A DNA stretch of 64,000 nucleotides from Tsukamurella ocularis (GCF_024807615.1 NZ_JANUCJ010000001.1:744001-808000), one strand, 5' to 3'; positions 51,411 through 61,042 are shown, counted from the stretch's first letter. The notes: generated by a model not told the origin, from the letters alone. Made by a program: numbers and translations.

Positions 51411-52396
51411 TCGACGACCTCGCCACCCGCCTCCTCGAGGCTCAGATCGCCTTCGCGCGCAAGCAGCTCCGCGACACGACCTACCACTCGTTGGTGATCG
51501 ACGAGGTCGACCACGCGCTCGCCGTCGCCTCCGAGCTGACCCTGGCCGAGGCCGTGACGCCAGACATGATCAAAGCCGTCGCCGCCAAGTACGCCGTCCA
51601 GGTGCCGGTCGAGGGCGCGATCCCCGAGCTCGTCGGGGAGATCGCCGGCCGCCTGTACCGGCACACCGTCAACGACACCACGCGGCTCGACGAGGTCATC
51701 GACAGCCACAGCTTCGAGATGCTGCTGAGCACCGTGACGGAGATGGACCTCACCCGGCGGGTACTGCAGGCCCTGTCCGAGAGCCCCGTCACCGAGGACG
51801 CGGTGACCTCCGTCCTGCACGCCGCCGCGTCGTCCGCCGCCGACGATGCGAACCGCGCTCTCGCCCGGAACGCGGTGACCCGCACCGTCGCCGGGGCCGC
51901 TGCGCGGGCCCTGCGACCCGCCCTCCCCGCGCTCGGCCAGCGCGCCGACGCCGCCGCCCGGCACGGTGTGCGTTTCGCCCTGCGCCGGGTCGCGGCCGAC
52001 GGTGACGAGACCCTCGCCGAGGCCGTCCGGGACTTCTGGCGCCAGCACCGCGACAGCGCGGTCGCGGAGTACCGCGGGGTGCTCACCGACGGCGACGTGG
52101 AGGACGTGGTGGTGCTGATCTTCGAGTTCTGGCGTACCTTCCGCGACACCGAGTACTTCCGCGCACTGCTCGACGAGGGCATCGACCACGTCTTCGACAA
52201 GTACGGCGACGCCTCGCTCTACGAGCTGCTCGCCGAGCTGGGTGTGGGCCGCGAGGACATGATCGAGGAGGCTCTGCGGTTCGGACCGCCGGTGATCGCC
52301 GTCCTGGACGAGCGCGGCGTCATCGAGGGCCTGCTGCGCCGCCGACTCACCCCGTTCTTCGAGTCCGAGGAGTACCGCGCCGCAATCGACGGCTGA
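51407..52396 (+). CDS. conserved hypothetical protein
   Basis: A 329-residue all-helical soluble protein, acidic at the C-terminus. Recognisable segments are the LLEAQIAFARKQLRDTTYHS start and a middle repeat of Ala-rich helices; no catalytic residues stand out. The ATG overlaps the oxidoreductase stop, so the two are translationally coupled. I do not recognise a family. Confidence 0.7.
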   Translation: MIDDLATRLLEAQIAFARKQLRDTTYHSLVIDEVDHALAVASELTLAEAVTPDMIKAVAAKYAVQVPVEGAIPELVGEIAGRLYRHTVNDTTRLDEVIDSHSFEMLLSTVTEMDLTRRVLQALSESPVTEDAVTSVLHAAASSAADDANRALARNAVTRTVAGAAARALRPALPALGQRADAAARHGVRFALRRVAADGDETLAEAVRDFWRQHRDSAVAEYRGVLTDGDVEDVVVLIFEFWRTFRDTEYFRALLDEGIDHVFDKYGDASLYELLAELGVGREDMIEEALRFGPPVIAVLDERGVIEGLLRRRLTPFFESEEYRAAIDG

Positions 52397-52401
52397 GCGG
52401 A

Positions 52402-53043
52402 TCAGACGAACGCGGTCACCAGGATCACGACGGCACACACCGCGACGATCGCGCCGCCCGCGGCGGTGACGATCCGCCGCATCCGCACGGTCGACCGTGC
52501 CCGCAGCACCGCCCCCAGGCCGATGAGCACGAGATTCCAGCCGAACGAGGCGATCCCGACGCCGATCGTGAACGCCGTCGCCACAGGCGGCCGGTGCAGC
52601 CCCTCCCCCAGACCCACGGCGATCGCGCCGAAGTACACGAGCGGAAAGGGGTTGACGGCGGTGAGCCCGAAGAACATCGCGTACCGCGCCCATCCCCCGC
52701 TCCCGCCGGCCAGCTCGGCACCGTTGGGATCGGCGGGATCAGGACGGAAGGCCTTGCGCACCATGAGGACCGCGACCACGATTAACAGGAGGCCGCCGAC
52801 GGCGGCGGGCCACCTCCCCCACTGCGCAACGAGCGGCGCCAGCACCGAACCGGCGGCCAGCGCCAGCACGGCGAAGATCAGATCCGCAGTGCCGACGCCC
52901 GCGGCGGCGGGGACGGCGCGACGCCAGCCGCGGGAGGCCCCCTCGTGCAACAGCATCACGCCGATGGCGCCGAGCGGGAGGACGGCGCCGAGGCCCGCGA
53001 GAATCCCTGCGCCGAAGGCAGCCGCCAGCGCTGACGATCCCAC
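52402..53043 (-). CDS. LysE family exporter
   Basis: A 213-residue protein with six predicted helices of the LysE/RhtB layout. The first helix region PLGAIGVMLLHEGASRGWRR AVPAAAGVGTADL and the TAVNPFPLVYFGAIAVGL segment are characteristic. Such proteins export amino acids or small metabolites by proton exchange. It ends next to the desulfurase-like gene on the same strand (3-bp gap), downstream of it. Confidence 0.85.
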   Translation of the reverse strand: MGSSALAAAFGAGILAGLGAVLPLGAIGVMLLHEGASRGWRRAVPAAAGVGTADLIFAVLALAAGSVLAPLVAQWGRWPAAVGGLLLIVVAVLMVRKAFRPDPADPNGAELAGGSGGWARYAMFFGLTAVNPFPLVYFGAIAVGLGEGLHRPPVATAFTIGVGIASFGWNLVLIGLGAVLRARSTVRMRRIVTAAGGAIVAVCAVVILVTAFV

Positions 53044-53046
53044 CGT

Positions 53047-54252
53047 CTAGCCCAGGGAGGCGAGGGCGCGGACCAGCTGGTCCACGTCGTACGGAGTCGA
53101 GTAGGGCGCCAGGCCGACGGTGACCGCGCCGCCGTACTCGGGCACGCCCAGCCCGGCGAAGTAGCGGCTCGGCACGTTCGACAGGGCGCACACGCCGTTG
53201 TCGGCCAAGCGCTTGGCAGCCTTGGCCGCCGGCACGCCCGGCATCGTGAAGGAGACCGTGGGCACCCGGCGCTCGGCGCGGCCGATGATCGCCACCTGCG
53301 GAGCGGAGGCCAGGGAGTTGAGCAAGTAGAACAGGAGGCGCTGCTGGTACTGGCGCAGGCCGAACATCGACTGCTCCAGCCGGTCCCGGCGCGTGCCGAC
53401 CGACGACTCGTCGAGGCCGGCGAGGTGATCGATCGAGGCGATGAGCCCCGCCAGCATCGCGTACTGATGCTCGCCCAGCTCGAACCGCTCCGGCCCCGTC
53501 AGGCTGCGATCGGGGTTCACGGCGCGCAACCGGCCGAACAGCGACGGATCGCGGAAGGCCATCGCGGCCACCTGCGGCCCGCCCCAGCGGTTCGCGCTCA
53601 CCAGCAGGACGTCGGCGCCGAGCCGCTCGATGTCCAGCAGCTCGTACGGCGCGGCGCTCGTCGCGTCCACCACGAGGAGCGCGCCCACGCGGTGCGCCGC
53701 CTGCGCCGCCGCGGCCACGTCGATGACGGTGCCGATGGTCGACGAGGCGTACGGCACCGCGATCACCGACGTGCTCGACCCGGCCAGCTCCTCGAACTGC
53801 CACGCCGGGACCTCACCGGTCTCGATGTCGGCCTCGACCCACCGGACCCGGCCGCCGCCGCGATCCGCGACGCGCAGCCACGGCGACTGGTTCGCATCGT
53901 CGTCCAGGCGGCAGAGCACGATCTCCGAGCCGAGCCCCAGACGCGCGCTCAGCGACTCTGCGAGAGACGTGAGCAGCTGCTCGCGGCTGGGCCCGAGCAC
54001 CACACCCTCGGGATTGCCGTTGACGAGGTCGGCCACCGCCACCCGGGCGGCCTGCACGATCGAGCGCGTGTGCGCGGCCCCGGCGTAGACGCCGTAGGGG
54101 TTGCTGACGAATCCGCGGAAGGCGTTCGCCACCGCCGAGGACACCGCTCCGGGGATCTGGGCGCCGGCTTGCGGATCGAAGTGGATCCACCCGTCTCCCA
54201 AGGCAGGATAAAGCCCCCGGACGCGGGCAACGTCGAATGCGGATACTGCCAC
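53047..54252 (-). CDS. cysteine desulfurase-like PLP enzyme
   Basis: A 401-residue fold-type I PLP enzyme of the class V aminotransferase group (TIGR01976-like). Substrate and cofactor regions visible are the start FDVARVRGLYPALGDGWIHF, HTRSIVQAARVAVADL, the Asp in LLVVDATSAAPYELLDI, and the segment VLLVSANRWGGPQVAAM in which the usual PLP lysine position is taken by Asn/Arg/Trp. If the lysine is truly missing, the enzyme may be inactive or altered. It corresponds in position to mycobacterial Rv3778c. Start at GTG 54252 (alternative GTG 54303). Confidence 0.78.
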   Translation of the reverse strand: MAVSAFDVARVRGLYPALGDGWIHFDPQAGAQIPGAVSSAVANAFRGFVSNPYGVYAGAAHTRSIVQAARVAVADLVNGNPEGVVLGPSREQLLTSLAESLSARLGLGSEIVLCRLDDDANQSPWLRVADRGGGRVRWVEADIETGEVPAWQFEELAGSSTSVIAVPYASSTIGTVIDVAAAAQAAHRVGALLVVDATSAAPYELLDIERLGADVLLVSANRWGGPQVAAMAFRDPSLFGRLRAVNPDRSLTGPERFELGEHQYAMLAGLIASIDHLAGLDESSVGTRRDRLEQSMFGLRQYQQRLLFYLLNSLASAPQVAIIGRAERRVPTVSFTMPGVPAAKAAKRLADNGVCALSNVPSRYFAGLGVPEYGGAVTVGLAPYSTPYDVDQLVRALASLG

Positions 54253-54373
54253 CGCAGTCGATGCCCGGCCGGGTTCACCCTGGCCTTCTGAGAACGTGTT
54301 CACTGGGACGCAGATTACACCGCCGCACCGACGACACCGTGGTCCGCCCGCGGGGAGCTGCCAGAATGGTGGT

Positions 54374-54883
54374 ATGAGCGATCGCGACGAGGTGGAGATC
54401 ATTCCCGCGGGTGCCGGCGCCGGCGCCGGCAGCGAAGCGGATGAACCGGACAACCCCGCCGAGGAACTGCACAGCATGGTCGAGCAGCCCGCGAAGGTGA
54501 TGCGGATCGGCACGATGATCAAGCAGCTCCTCGAGGAGGTGCGCGCCGCGCCGCTCGACGAGGCCAGCCGCGCCCGGCTCAAGGACATCCATCGGACGTC
54601 GATCAAGGAGCTCGAGGACGGGCTCTCGCCTGATCTGCAAGCCGAGCTGGAGCGCCTCGCGCTGCCCTTCACGGACGAATCGACCCCGTCGGACGCCGAA
54701 CTGCGGATCGCGCAGGCACAGCTCGTCGGCTGGCTCGAAGGCCTCTTCCACGGCATCCAGACCGCCCTCTTCGCGCAGCAGATGGCCGCCCGGGCCCAGC
54801 TCGAGCAGATGCGGCAGGGCGCCCTGCCTCCGGCGATGAACCCGGGCCCGGAGTCGCAGACCGGTCACGGTCAGTACCTGTGA
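54374..54883 (+). CDS. bpa: bacterial proteasome activator Bpa/PafE
   Basis: A 169-residue protein. It begins with the disordered MSDRDEVEIIPAG lead, has a helical core (VEQPAKVMRIGTMIKQLLEE through the LVGWLEGLFHGIQTALFAQQ segment) and ends in GQYL, the tail with which Bpa rings dock into the 20S proteasome and open it without ATP. The protein removes damaged or unstructured proteins such as the repressor HspR in mycobacteria. It is divergent from the desulfurase-like gene and precedes the galactan export genes, as in Rv3780. Confidence 0.93.
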   Translation: MSDRDEVEIIPAGAGAGAGSEADEPDNPAEELHSMVEQPAKVMRIGTMIKQLLEEVRAAPLDEASRARLKDIHRTSIKELEDGLSPDLQAELERLALPFTDESTPSDAELRIAQAQLVGWLEGLFHGIQTALFAQQMAARAQLEQMRQGALPPAMNPGPESQTGHGQYL

Positions 54884-54985
54884 CGGTGCCGCCCGCGGGC
54901 GACGGGCGCACCGTCGGAAGGCGACCGGGGCGCTCCCGCTCGACGTGCGCCGGACGAGCCCTCGGGACGGGTACCCTGGCCTACC

Positions 54986-55843
54986 GTGCCCGTCGATAGC
55001 CCCCACGCCGCCCAACCGGCGCCCCTCGTCTCGGACTCGCGCACTTTCTCGCGTGCGATCCGCGACCTGGTCGACGGCGCCACCGTGCATCGCGAGCTTT
55101 GGCTCGAACTGGGCTGGCAGGACATCAAACAGCGCTACCGCCGGTCGGTGATCGGCCCCTTCTGGATCACGATCGCCACCGGCGTCACCGCCAGCGCGCT
55201 CGCACTCCTGTGGTCGGTGCTGCTCGGCGCCGACGTGAAGACGCTGCTGCCGCAGCTCACCGTCGGCTTCGTCCTGTGGGCCTTCATCCAGAGCTCGATC
55301 ATCGACGGCGCCGAGGTGTTCATCGCCAACGAGGGCCTGATCAAACAGCTGCCCGCGCCACTGTCGGTGCACGTCTACCGACTGGTGTGGCGACACATGC
55401 TGTTCCTCGCCCACAACATGATCATCGTGGTGATCGTGCTGGCGATCTTCCCCCCGAAGCAGTGGTCTTGGACGCAGCTCAGCGTGATCCCCGGGTTCGC
55501 CATGCTGGCCATCACCGGGGTCTGGGTCTCGATGTTCTTCGGGATCCTCGCCACCCGGTTCCGCGACATCGCGCCGCTCCTCACCGCCCTGACGCAGTTG
55601 CTGTTCTACATCACCCCCGTGGTGTGGACGCTCGACACCGTTCCCGGCGGCAACAGTGAGCGTGCGCAGCTGGTGAAGCTGAACCCGCTGTACCACTACC
55701 TGGAGATGGTGCGCGGACCGCTCACGGGCAAGCCCTTCGATCCTCAGCACTGGTACGTAGTGATCGGCTGCACGATCGTCGGCCTGGGCCTGACCCTCGT
55801 GCTCATGAAGCAGTTCCGTTCCCGAGTCGCGTATTGGGTGTGA
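54986..55843 (+). CDS. wzm: galactan export ABC transporter permease
   Basis: A 285-residue ABC-2 type permease. The amphipathic start RELWLELGWQDIKQRYRRSV IGPFWITIATG, the INYL-type helices and the end KQFRSRVAYWV match Wzm/RfbD proteins that export lipid-linked polysaccharides. In mycobacteria (Rv3783) it moves the lipid-linked galactan across the cytoplasmic membrane for arabinogalactan assembly. It starts with GTG, and its ATPase begins 1 bp after its stop. Confidence 0.9.
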   Translation: MPVDSPHAAQPAPLVSDSRTFSRAIRDLVDGATVHRELWLELGWQDIKQRYRRSVIGPFWITIATGVTASALALLWSVLLGADVKTLLPQLTVGFVLWAFIQSSIIDGAEVFIANEGLIKQLPAPLSVHVYRLVWRHMLFLAHNMIIVVIVLAIFPPKQWSWTQLSVIPGFAMLAITGVWVSMFFGILATRFRDIAPLLTALTQLLFYITPVVWTLDTVPGGNSERAQLVKLNPLYHYLEMVRGPLTGKPFDPQHWYVVIGCTIVGLGLTLVLMKQFRSRVAYWV

Positions 55844-55844
55844 G

Positions 55845-56642
55845 ATGAGCGTTTCCATTCGGACGCAGGATGCCTGCGTCGACTTCCCGGTGTTCGACGC
55901 GAAATCGCGCTCGATCAAGCGCGCAGTCATGGGCTCGGCCGGCGGAAAGGTGATGGCCGACGACAACGTGGTCGTGGTCGAGGCACTGCGCAACATCACC
56001 ATGAGCCTCGACGAGGGCGACCGCGTGGGCCTCGTCGGCCACAACGGCGCCGGCAAGTCGACGTTGCTGCGGCTCCTCGCCGGGATCTACGAGCCCACCC
56101 GCGGCTCTGCGCTCGTGAAGGGTCGCGTGGCACCCGTCTTCGACCTCGGCGTGGGCATGGATCCCGAGATCTCGGGCATGGAGAACATCATCATCCGCGG
56201 GCTGTTCCTGGGGCAGACCCGCAAGTCGATGCTGCGCAAGGCCGACGAGATCGCGGAGTTCACCGAGCTGGGCGACTACCTGTCGATGCCGCTGCGCACC
56301 TATTCCACCGGTATGCGGGTGCGCATCGCCCTGGGCGTGGTCACGTCGATCGACCCCGAGATCCTGCTGCTCGATGAGGGCATCGGCGCCGTCGACGCCG
56401 AGTTCATGCGCAAGGCCCGCAAACGGCTCTCCGCCCTGGTGGAGCGCTCCGGAATCCTCGTCTTCGCATCGCACTCGAACGAATTCCTCGCGCAGCTCTG
56501 CGACCGGGCGATGTGGATCGATCACGGCGAGATCCGGCAGGAGGGCGGCATCGAGGAGGTCGTGACCGCCTACGAGGGCCTCGACGCCGGCGCCCAAGTG
56601 CGCACGGTGCTCGACATGCTCGAGGCCGAGAAGGATGAGTGA
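55845..56642 (+). CDS. wzt: galactan export ABC transporter ATPase
   Basis: A 265-residue nucleotide-binding protein: Walker A GHNGAGKST near residue 66, the signature YSTGMRVRIALG, Walker B ILLLDEGIGAVD, and the H-loop ASHSNEF. It is the motor of the adjacent permease (Rv3781 in M. tuberculosis). Short length and lack of a C-terminal carbohydrate-binding domain are normal for the mycobacterial type. Its end overlaps glfT1 by 8 bp. Confidence 0.92.
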   Translation: MSVSIRTQDACVDFPVFDAKSRSIKRAVMGSAGGKVMADDNVVVVEALRNITMSLDEGDRVGLVGHNGAGKSTLLRLLAGIYEPTRGSALVKGRVAPVFDLGVGMDPEISGMENIIIRGLFLGQTRKSMLRKADEIAEFTELGDYLSMPLRTYSTGMRVRIALGVVTSIDPEILLLDEGIGAVDAEFMRKARKRLSALVERSGILVFASHSNEFLAQLCDRAMWIDHGEIRQEGGIEEVVTAYEGLDAGAQVRTVLDMLEAEKDE

Positions 56643-57546
56643 CGGCCTGGGCAGCGTCGTCGCGGTCGTCGTCACCCACGACCGAGCCGGCCTGCTCGCG
56701 AAGTCCCTCGAGGTGCTCAGCTCGCAGGAGCGGCCCGTCGACCACCTGATCGTGGTCGACAACGCGGCCCAGGACGAGGTGCGCGCGCTGGTCGAGTCGC
56801 AGCCCGTCGCCACCACGTACCTGTCCTCTCAGTTCAACCTGGGCGGTGCCGGAGGCTTCGCCCTCGGCATGCTGCACGCGCTCGCGCTGGGCGCCGACTG
56901 GATCTGGCTCGCCGACGACGACGGTCGCCCCGAGGGACCGCAAGTGCTCGGCACGCTGCTCGACTGCGCCGAGCGCCACGGCCTGGCGGAGGTCTCGCCC
57001 GTGGTCTCGACGCTCGACGACCCCGAGACGCTGGCCTTCCCGCTCCGCCGTGGCCTCGTCTGGCGACGCGAGCGTTCCGAGCTGATCGACCCCGAGGCAC
57101 CGTCGGACGACGTGCTGCTGGGGATCGCCTCCCTGTTCAACGGCGCACTGTTCCGCAAGGACACCGTCGCGGCGGTGGGGGTGCCGGATCTGCGGCTGTT
57201 CATCCGTGGCGACGAGGTGGAGGTGCACCGTCGGCTGGTGCGTTCGGGCCTTCCCTTCGGCACCTGTCTGACCACCGCCTACCTGCACCCGAACGGCGCC
57301 GACGAGTTCCGGCCGATCCTGGGCGGGCGCATGCACACCCAGTACCCGGACAACGAGACCAAGCGCTTCTACACCTATCGCAACCGCGGCTACCTGCAGT
57401 CCCAGCCCGGGATGCGGAGGCTGATCCCGCAGGAGTGGGCACGGTTCGGCTGGTTCTTCCTGGTACAGCGGCGCGACGTCGCGGGCTTCCGCGAGTGGCT
57501 GCGGCTGCGCAAGCTGGGACGCGACGAACGGTTCACACGGCCCTGA
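56635..57546 (+). CDS. glfT1: galactofuranosyltransferase GlfT1
   Basis: A 303-residue GT-A glycosyltransferase of family GT2. The start VVAVVVTHDRAGLLAKSLEVL, the acidic LADDDGRP metal site near residue 93, and the RGDEVEVHRRL catalytic base region near residue 186 match GlfT1, which adds the first galactofuranose residues to the arabinogalactan linker on decaprenyl phosphate. It overlaps the ATPase gene by 8 bp, so the export and priming steps are made together. Confidence 0.9.
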   Translation: MSDGLGSVVAVVVTHDRAGLLAKSLEVLSSQERPVDHLIVVDNAAQDEVRALVESQPVATTYLSSQFNLGGAGGFALGMLHALALGADWIWLADDDGRPEGPQVLGTLLDCAERHGLAEVSPVVSTLDDPETLAFPLRRGLVWRRERSELIDPEAPSDDVLLGIASLFNGALFRKDTVAAVGVPDLRLFIRGDEVEVHRRLVRSGLPFGTCLTTAYLHPNGADEFRPILGGRMHTQYPDNETKRFYTYRNRGYLQSQPGMRRLIPQEWARFGWFFLVQRRDVAGFREWLRLRKLGRDERFTRP

Positions 57547-57553
57547 TCCCGGT

Positions 57554-57563
57554 GGTGTACACC
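57554..57563. promoter_or_regulatory. GGTGTACACC palindrome before the acyl-CoA synthetase
   Basis: A perfect 10-base palindrome lies 54 bp upstream of the fadD start, a position where an operator would act. It is short, so chance is possible. Confidence 0.25.
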
Positions 57564-57616
57564 TCTTATTGAAGGGGGCTCAACAGAGCTCCCGCGATGC
57601 CTCTATCATCGTCGTC

Positions 57617-59251
57617 ATGGGAACGAGCCTGGTCTCCGATCTTCTTCCGCAGGGCCACGCCCTGCTGCGCATGCTCCAGCGCCGGGTCGTCGACCCGGCA
57701 CGCCCCGACGTCGCGCTGCGCGCGCTCGGCTACAACCGGCAGTACGGCCCGCAGGCCGCGCTGGTGATCAAGGGCGCCGCCGAGAACCCCGACCGCATCG
57801 CGATCGTCGACGAGCGCGGCACGCTCACCTATGCCCAGTACGAGGCGCAGTCGAACGCCCTGGCCCGCGGCCTGCGCGCGTCCGGCCTCTCGTCCGGCGA
57901 CGTGATCGCCGTACTCGCCCGCGACCACCGCGGCCTGCTGCTCATCATCAGCGCCGCCGCTCGTGCGGGCATGCGCCTGGCCATGATGAACACCGGCTTT
58001 GCCAAACCCCAGTTCGCCGAGGTCTGCGAGCGCGAGAAGGTCCAGGCGGTGTTCCACGACAGCGAGTTCACCTCCCTGCTGGACGCGCTGCCGGATGACA
58101 TGCCGCAGTACCTGACCTGGGTCGACGAGGCCGACGACGTGCCCGCAGGCGCGAAGACCATCGACCAGCTGATCGCCGGCCGCGACGCCAAGCGCGTCCC
58201 GCCGCCGGACAAGCAGGGCGGCTTCATCATCCTGACCTCGGGCACCACCGGCCTGCCCAAGGGTGCGACCCGCAGCAAGGTGCCCTCGCTGGCGACGGCG
58301 ATGCTCGTGGACCGCATCCCCTTCAAGCGCCGCGGCACCGTCGTCATCGCCTCGCCGATCTTCCACTCCACGGGCTTCGCCATGTGGTCCGCCGGGATGT
58401 CGGTCGGCTGCACCACCGTGACGATGCGCCGGTTCGACCCGGAGAACACCCTCAAGCTGATTGCGGACAACCGCGCCGACATGTTGGTCGCGGTTCCCAC
58501 GATGCTCACCCGCATGCTGAGCCTGCCCGCGGAGACCCTCGCGAAGTACGACACCAGCTGCCTGAAGTCCGTGGTCGTGGCCGGCTCCGCGGTCGCCCCC
58601 GAGCTCTCGGAGAGGTTCCAGGACGTCTTCGGCGACGTGCTCTACAACGTCTACGGCTCGACCGAGGTCGCCGTCGCCACCGTCGCGACGCCGCGGAACC
58701 TGCGCACCGCGCCCGGCACTGTCGGCAAGCCCCCCGTGCTCACGACGGTGCGCCTGTACGACGAGAACGACGCGCCCGTCGAGGGCGTCGGCAAACGGGG
58801 CCGCGTCTTCGTGCGCGCCGGCGCGCCCTTCGAGGGATACAGCGACGGTCGCACCAAGCAGATCATCGACGGCCACCTCTCGTCGGGCGATATGGGCCAC
58901 TGGGATGAGCACGGCCTGCTGCACATCGACGGCCGCGACGACGACATGATCGTCTCCGGCGGCGAGAACGTCTACCCGCTCGAGGTGGAGAACCTGTTGG
59001 TCACCCGCGACGACGTGGTGGAGGCCGCAGTGATCGGCGTGCCCGATCCCGAGTTCGGCCAGCGGCTGCGCGCCTTCGTCGTGATCGAGGGCGGCGCCCC
59101 CGGCGACGACGAGGCCCTGGTGAAGGACCTCAAGGACTACGTGCGCAGCAACCTGGCCCGGTTCAAGGTCCCGCGCGACGTGGTCTTCCTCGATACCCTG
59201 CCCCGCAATCCCACGGGCAAGATCGTCCGCCGGGAGCTCCCGAAGGACTGA
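57617..59251 (+). CDS. long-chain acyl-CoA synthetase / acyl-AMP ligase (FadD)
   Basis: A 544-residue ANL-superfamily enzyme. The P-loop motif is LTSGTTGLPKGA near residue 214, followed by NVYGSTE near 350, the SSGDMGHWDEHGLLHIDGRDDD hinge near 430 and the catalytic Lys in NPTGKIVRREL near residue 537. It activates fatty acids to acyl-AMP and acyl-CoA. The N-terminal 40 residues resemble mycobacterial FadD2/FadD12-type proteins. The ATG at 57617 is chosen for family length. Confidence 0.88.
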   Translation: MGTSLVSDLLPQGHALLRMLQRRVVDPARPDVALRALGYNRQYGPQAALVIKGAAENPDRIAIVDERGTLTYAQYEAQSNALARGLRASGLSSGDVIAVLARDHRGLLLIISAAARAGMRLAMMNTGFAKPQFAEVCEREKVQAVFHDSEFTSLLDALPDDMPQYLTWVDEADDVPAGAKTIDQLIAGRDAKRVPPPDKQGGFIILTSGTTGLPKGATRSKVPSLATAMLVDRIPFKRRGTVVIASPIFHSTGFAMWSAGMSVGCTTVTMRRFDPENTLKLIADNRADMLVAVPTMLTRMLSLPAETLAKYDTSCLKSVVVAGSAVAPELSERFQDVFGDVLYNVYGSTEVAVATVATPRNLRTAPGTVGKPPVLTTVRLYDENDAPVEGVGKRGRVFVRAGAPFEGYSDGRTKQIIDGHLSSGDMGHWDEHGLLHIDGRDDDMIVSGGENVYPLEVENLLVTRDDVVEAAVIGVPDPEFGQRLRAFVVIEGGAPGDDEALVKDLKDYVRSNLARFKVPRDVVFLDTLPRNPTGKIVRRELPKD

Positions 59252-59262
59252 CGCACGACGAA

Positions 59263-59298
59263 TTCGGCCCCGGATCCGCACTTCGCGACCGGGCCGAA
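59263..59298. terminator. bidirectional hairpin between fadD and DoxX
   Basis: TTCGGCCCCGG (59263-59273) and CCGGGCCGAA (59289-59298) pair with one bulged base around a 15-base loop, between two convergent genes. Confidence 0.5.
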
Positions 59299-59315
59299 CT
59301 CGGGTCAAGGAGCGA

Positions 59316-59732
59316 TCACCAGGCGGGGAACAGCGGGCCGGTGAGACCCAGCGGCACCGACTGGGTGACATTGACGAAGTAGAACAGGATCAGCGCGCCG
59401 CCGATGAGCGCGAGGTTCTTGTTGAAGGAGATCATCTCGGTCTGCTTGGCCTGCGGATCCACGGCCTTCCAGAAGTCGTGCATCATCACCGTGACGGGCA
59501 GCAGGAACAGCACGAGCAGCAGCGCGCCCAGGTCGATCCACACGCCCAGGATCAGCGACAGGCCGCCAAGCAGCGCGATCACGCCGCTGCCGACCACGGC
59601 GAGCTTCGCGGCGGGGACCTTCTTGGCGGCGGCGTACTGCGCCATGCCCTCCGCGGCGGTGAAGTGGCCTACGGCCGACATCACGAACAGGACCGCGAGC
59701 AGAATGCGACCGATCAGGAAAACGACGTCCAT
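59316..59732 (-). CDS. DoxX family membrane protein
   Basis: A 138-residue protein with four predicted helices. The start VVFLIGRILLAVLFVMSAVG HF and the MMHDFWK segment are typical of DoxX proteins, which sit in the membrane and in mycobacteria take part in oxidative stress complexes with SseA and SodA. The ATG at 59732 has GGAG 8 nt upstream. It stands alone. Confidence 0.85.
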   Translation of the reverse strand: MDVVFLIGRILLAVLFVMSAVGHFTAAEGMAQYAAAKKVPAAKLAVVGSGVIALLGGLSLILGVWIDLGALLLVLFLLPVTVMMHDFWKAVDPQAKQTEMISFNKNLALIGGALILFYFVNVTQSVPLGLTGPLFPAW

Positions 59733-59830
59733 GGTGGAGCTCCTCGTTCGAGGCGGCGCACCGTGCGCCGCGATACGGGAACTATAACCGGACCTCGGTC
59801 CGGATGGTTCCCGGGCCGTCGTGTTCCGCG

Positions 59831-61042
59831 TCATGGCTTCGCGCGCGTGGTCCCCCAGACGACGGCGGCGAGGGCGAGCAGCGGCAGGCCGATCGCCACC
59901 GACGTGCTGACCGCGGACCGCAGGTGCAACGCCTCGATCACCACGGAGTACACCGCACCAGCCCCCATCTGGAGGAAGAAGAACAGCCCGGCGCCGACGC
60001 CCTGAGCCTTCAGGTCCAGCTCCAACAGCCCGGCCTGCGCGAATGGAATCGCCGCGCCCACACCGAGGAAGCCGACGGCGAGCGGGATGACCACCGCCGC
60101 GGCCGTCGGGACACCCAGGGCCGCCAGCGCCACGAGGGCGGCGCCCCCGAGCGTCGAGCCGATCGTGCACAGCCGCACCGCGGTCCGCGCGGAAGCGGCC
60201 CGCCGAATCACCACGCTGCCGGCGATGTAGCCGAGCGCGGGGACAATGAGCAGCAGCCCGTACTGGATCTCGGTCGCGCCGTGCAGCCCCTGCAGGATGA
60301 ACGCGGACTGTTCGATGAACAGGAAGTAGCCCATCCAGGCAAGCGAGATCACCACCGCGTGCCGGTGGAAGCCCTTGCGCACAAAGGCGTCCGCGATGCC
60401 CCGCCCGATAGCGCGCGGGGTCGGCGCGACGGGCGTGGTTGGCGCGGCCGTGGGCACGAGCCGCAGGAAGGCGAGGGCGAGAACGAGACCGACAGCGGCC
60501 AGGCCGAGGAAGAGCGCACGCCACGGCGCGACCTGGACCAGCGCCGAGCCGAAGAAGGGAGAGAGCGCGGGCGTCGCCGCGATGACGATCGACAGGGACG
60601 TGAGGAGGTGCATCCGAGCGTCCGTCGGGTACCGGCGCTGGATCACCAAGCGGCACAGCACCGTCGCCGAAGTACCGCCGACAGCCTGCACGAACCGGGC
60701 GACACCGAGCACCGCCACCGTCGGGGCGGCGGCTGCGAGCACCCCGCCCACTGCGAACAGGACGAGGCCCAGCGCTTGTAGCGTTCGGGCGTCGAAGCGG
60801 TCCGCGAGCACACCCGCGGCGAACATCGAGACCGCGTAACCCGCCATGTAACAGGACAGCGTGAGCTGCACCGCGGAGACGGAGGTGTGCAGGTCGATCG
60901 CCATCTGCGGCGTCGACGGGTTCAGCAGGCTCAGGCCCAGCTGCGGCGCGGTGACCGCGACGAGCAGCATGATCGTGGCCCACCGTTCCGGCGTGCCCAC
61001 CCCGGCCTCCGACCGCTCGGCGACCGCGCTCGCCTCAGCCAC
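59831..61042 (-). CDS. MFS drug/metabolite exporter (Bcr/CflA-like)
   Basis: A 403-residue protein with twelve predicted helices. The ADRFDARTLQALG loop is motif A and the RFVQAVGGTSATVLCRLVIQ segment is typical of DHA1 family drug exporters (motif C region AATPALSPFFG). It overlaps the FAD-enzyme gene by 8 bp, so it probably exports what that enzyme makes, or protects against its substrate. Confidence 0.83.
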   Translation of the reverse strand: MAEASAVAERSEAGVGTPERWATIMLLVAVTAPQLGLSLLNPSTPQMAIDLHTSVSAVQLTLSCYMAGYAVSMFAAGVLADRFDARTLQALGLVLFAVGGVLAAAAPTVAVLGVARFVQAVGGTSATVLCRLVIQRRYPTDARMHLLTSLSIVIAATPALSPFFGSALVQVAPWRALFLGLAAVGLVLALAFLRLVPTAAPTTPVAPTPRAIGRGIADAFVRKGFHRHAVVISLAWMGYFLFIEQSAFILQGLHGATEIQYGLLLIVPALGYIAGSVVIRRAASARTAVRLCTIGSTLGGAALVALAALGVPTAAAVVIPLAVGFLGVGAAIPFAQAGLLELDLKAQGVGAGLFFFLQMGAGAVYSVVIEALHLRSAVSTSVAIGLPLLALAAVVWGTTRAKP

